From JAUWCL01 sp964599375 (lineage in GTDB: Bacteria; Krumholzibacteriota; Krumholzibacteriia; Krumholzibacteriales; Krumholzibacteriaceae), in NCBI GenBank assembly GCA_964599375.1, contig CAZREW010000004.1, forward strand, positions 62,001 to 126,000: a stretch of 64,000 bases of DNA, written 5' to 3'. The first letter of the stretch is position 1, and the number at the start of each line of letters is the position of its first letter. The notes below the pieces were generated by a model. That model worked only from the letters and a program-made list of their open reading frames with translations. It was not told where the DNA came from and ran no database searches. The position numbers and the translations under genes were made by a program. Of the stretch, positions 62,065 through 64,000 are shown one piece after another.

Positions 62065-63432
62065 TTGGATTTCAGGACCCTTTTCGAACCGAAGACGATG
62101 GCGGTGGTCGGGTTGTCGCTGAGCAACGAGCGGCACCCCGCCAACATCATCTATAACAAGAACTATTTCCGCTACCCGGTGAAGGTCTTCGGCGTCAACC
62201 CGAAGGGCGGGATGTACCACAAGGAGAAGATCTACAGGGCGATCTCAGAGATCCCCGAAAAGATCGACCTGGCGGTCATAGCGGTGCGCGCCGAGCACGT
62301 GCCCGGCGTTCTGAAGGAATGCATAGACAGCTGGGTCGGCGGAGCGATCGTCATCTCCGGCGGGTTTGCCGAGACCGGCAGGTTGGACCTGCGCCGGCAG
62401 TTCGAGGAGATAGCCACGCAGGCCGATTTCCCTATATTGGGCCCGAACTGCCTCGGGATATATTCCTCCGGGCTGGTTGACTCCCTCTTTCTTCCGAGCG
62501 AGAGGATGGTAAGGCCCGATCCCGGGAACGTCGCGATCGTCAGCCAGAGCGGGGGTATACTGGTAGACCAGATGGTCAAGTTCTCCGAGCAGGGGGTCGG
62601 GCTCTCCAGGGCGGTCAGCATCGGCAACAAGGCAGCCGTCAAGGAACTCGATCTTCTGAACTACCTGGCCAGGGACGAGAAGACGGATGTGATCGCATTT
62701 TACATCGAGGGATTCGGCCCCGGGGAAGGCAGGGAATTCGTGACCGCTGCGGGCAGGAGCCCGAAGCCTGTGATAGTGATGAAAGCGGGAAAGAGCCAGG
62801 CGGGGAGCAGGGCGGTATCGAGCCATACCGCGTCGATCGCGGGGGACTACGCTGTCTTCTCCTCCGTGATGAGCCAGTACGGTATCGTCGAGGCGAAGGA
62901 CGAGTACGCGATGGTCTCCTTCTGCGAGTCGCTTAGCTGCTATCCCAAGGGAATAGAGGGCAGGGTCGGGATCGTCACCGCAAGCGGAGGCCATGGCGCC
63001 GTCGCCGTCGATACATGCGAGGCCTCAGGCCTCATAGTCCCTCAGTTCTCCATGGAAGTGCAGGAGGCGTTACGCGGGCGCCTGTCCGCGAGCATCCAGC
63101 CAATCGCGTCGCTCGGAAACCCGATCGACCTTACCGGGAGCGCCAGGGATGATGATTTTGTCATCGCGGCCAGCGAGCTGAGCAGGCTTCCCGACGTCGA
63201 CTGCGTGATCGTGCTGCTCCTTCCATATATACCAGAGGTCACTTCCGATGTGGGGGCCAGGCTCAGCCGCGTATACCAGGAGGAAGGCAAGCCGATCGTC
63301 GCCTATGTGCCGCACGTGGAGAAATACATGATGATCATAGAGGGTTTCCAGCTGAACAAAGTCCCCGTCTCGAGCTCGATCGAGGGAGCGGTCCTGATGG
63401 TCGAGGCGATGAAGAGGTGCATGCAATGCTGA
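62065..63432 (+). CDS. ADP-forming acyl-CoA synthetase, alpha subunit
   Basis: The 455-residue subunit corresponds to the alpha part of acetate/acyl-CoA ligase (ADP-forming). This enzyme turns acyl-CoA, ADP and phosphate into acid, CoA and ATP. Motifs: CoA-binding Rossmann start FEPKTMAVVGLSLSNERHPANIIY, LGPNCLGIYSS, the nucleotide-phosphate loop VSQSGGILVDQM, SIGNKA, and the phosphohistidine motif SHTASIAGDYAVF. TTG 62065 is chosen because AAAGGAGG lies four bases earlier; ATG 62041 is an alternative. The beta (ATP-grasp) subunit gene overlaps its end. Split alpha/beta subunits are the archaeal arrangement; many bacteria have a fused protein. Confidence 0.92.
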   Translation: MDFRTLFEPKTMAVVGLSLSNERHPANIIYNKNYFRYPVKVFGVNPKGGMYHKEKIYRAISEIPEKIDLAVIAVRAEHVPGVLKECIDSWVGGAIVISGGFAETGRLDLRRQFEEIATQADFPILGPNCLGIYSSGLVDSLFLPSERMVRPDPGNVAIVSQSGGILVDQMVKFSEQGVGLSRAVSIGNKAAVKELDLLNYLARDEKTDVIAFYIEGFGPGEGREFVTAAGRSPKPVIVMKAGKSQAGSRAVSSHTASIAGDYAVFSSVMSQYGIVEAKDEYAMVSFCESLSCYPKGIEGRVGIVTASGGHGAVAVDTCEASGLIVPQFSMEVQEALRGRLSASIQPIASLGNPIDLTGSARDDDFVIAASELSRLPDVDCVIVLLLPYIPEVTSDVGARLSRVYQEEGKPIVAYVPHVEKYMMIIEGFQLNKVPVSSSIEGAVLMVEAMKRCMQC

Positions 63433-64000
63433 ACAAGACCGCCTCAGCCATAATCGAAAGTTCCCGGAAGTACGGATGGGTCCTCGAGCCTGACGCGAAA
63501 CGCCTGTTCGCCGAGGCCGGATTCGATGTGCCCCGGTTCGAATGGGTGCGCTCTGTGGATGAAGCGGTCGCCGCGGGTGAACGTGCCGGATGGCCAGCGG
63601 TGGCAAAGGTCGTCTCCCCGGAGGTCATTCACAAATCGGATGTCGGCGGAGTGGCGGTCGGGATAGAAGGCCCGGATGAGATGAGGGAGGTCTTTGGACG
63701 GTTAAGCGGCATAGCCGGCTTCGAAGGAGTGCTGGTAGAGGAGATGATTCCCGGAATAGAGCTTATCGTCGGCGGAAAGATCGACGAGCAGTTCGGTCCT
63801 GTCGTGCTTGCCGGCATGGGAGGAATGGGTGTAGAGATATACAAGGATACGGCGATCAGGATGGCGCCGATAACCGAGGGGAACGTCGGTTCGATGCTCG
63901 ACGAGATAACGGCAGTAGGCATCCTGCGAGGATACCGCGGATCGGCCGGGGTCGATATGGGGAAGCTTAAGAAACTGATAGCGGATTTCTCGGCACTGAT
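63426..64000 (+). CDS. ADP-forming acyl-CoA synthetase, beta (ATP-grasp) subunit, cut by window end
   Basis: From ATG 63426 (overlapping the alpha-subunit stop by 7 bases) the frame is open to the window edge, 191 complete codons. It reads as the ATP-grasp subunit: LFAEAGFDVPRFEWVRSVDEAVAAG, WPAVAKVVSPEVIHKSDVGGVAVGI, EEMIPGIELIVGGKIDEQFGPVVLAGMGG. This is the standard start of the beta subunit (usually about 230 residues), so only its C-terminal end is missing. Confidence 0.9.
   Translation, partial: MLNKTASAIIESSRKYGWVLEPDAKRLFAEAGFDVPRFEWVRSVDEAVAAGERAGWPAVAKVVSPEVIHKSDVGGVAVGIEGPDEMREVFGRLSGIAGFEGVLVEEMIPGIELIVGGKIDEQFGPVVLAGMGGMGVEIYKDTAIRMAPITEGNVGSMLDEITAVGILRGYRGSAGVDMGKLKKLIADFSAL

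Noticed and set aside
1..64000. tRNA or rRNA genes, CRISPR arrays, insertion sequences and prophage genes
   Set aside because: None of the diagnostic sequences or repeat patterns were seen on reading through.

Overview
The window is a dense, GC-rich stretch of bacterial chromosome from a double-membrane organism: it has Omp85 and TonB-dependent outer-membrane barrels, a PilQ secretin, lipoproteins, and barrels ending in aromatic residues. Several features suggest an uncultured lineage near the Fibrobacteres-Chlorobi-Bacteroidetes group, of the Krumholzibacteriota/Eisenbacteria kind: secreted proteins ending in FlgD-like 'NFPNPFNP' tails, a PorV-like barrel, GTG/TTG starts, and heavy AGG (Arg) and ATA (Ile) use in GC-rich DNA. 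That placement is inference. I see no rRNA, tRNA, CRISPR array or insertion sequence.

Layout, left half. 1-1863: the end of one barrel gene and a TamA/BamA-like Omp85 protein. 1948-5594: thiC and a DinG/XPD-type iron-sulfur helicase. 5743-8820: hutU and hutI (histidine degradation). 8817-13096: a TPR protein, a PHP phosphoesterase and a TonB-dependent receptor. 13545-29938: a complete type IV pilus cluster, pilB-pilT-pilC-pilS-pilR, pilA, an ABC exporter pair, a TPR protein, pilD, then pilM-N-O-P-Q. The gene order resembles that of Myxococcus xanthus. Three sites matching the sigma-54 -24/-12 promoter sit before pilB, pilA and pilM, and pilR encodes the matching sigma-54 activator, so the cluster looks like one PilSR/RpoN regulon. 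30067-34696: rsmD, coaD, an aminotransferase, an FAD-linked oxidase and obgE. 34702-35952: a secreted or lipid-anchored serpin on the minus strand.

Right half, 36247-57988: two converging gene groups form what I read as an alpha-glucan (starch/glycogen) capture and degradation locus. Plus strand: a small secreted CBM20-like protein, a 1437-residue GH57-like enzyme with a sorting tail, an 803-residue multi-repeat binding protein with a sorting tail, and a GH13 amylase carrying three N-terminal CBM48-like modules. Minus strand: a 1782-residue modular secreted protein with a glucodextranase-C-like domain, a PorV/PorQ-like barrel, a large barrel, a barrel with an N-terminal CBM48-like module, and a small CBM48-like lipoprotein. 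No SusC/SusD pair is present, so this would be a different architecture from the Bacteroidetes Sus system. The groups converge on a bidirectional terminator at 47437-47475.

After this come a secreted SAM-methyltransferase-like protein (58123-59082, minus), an APC amino-acid permease, a UMF1-type MFS transporter, and the alpha and (truncated by the window end) beta subunits of an ADP-forming acyl-CoA synthetase. Histidine degradation, the permease and the ADP-forming synthetase fit an organism that lives partly on amino acids and polysaccharides.
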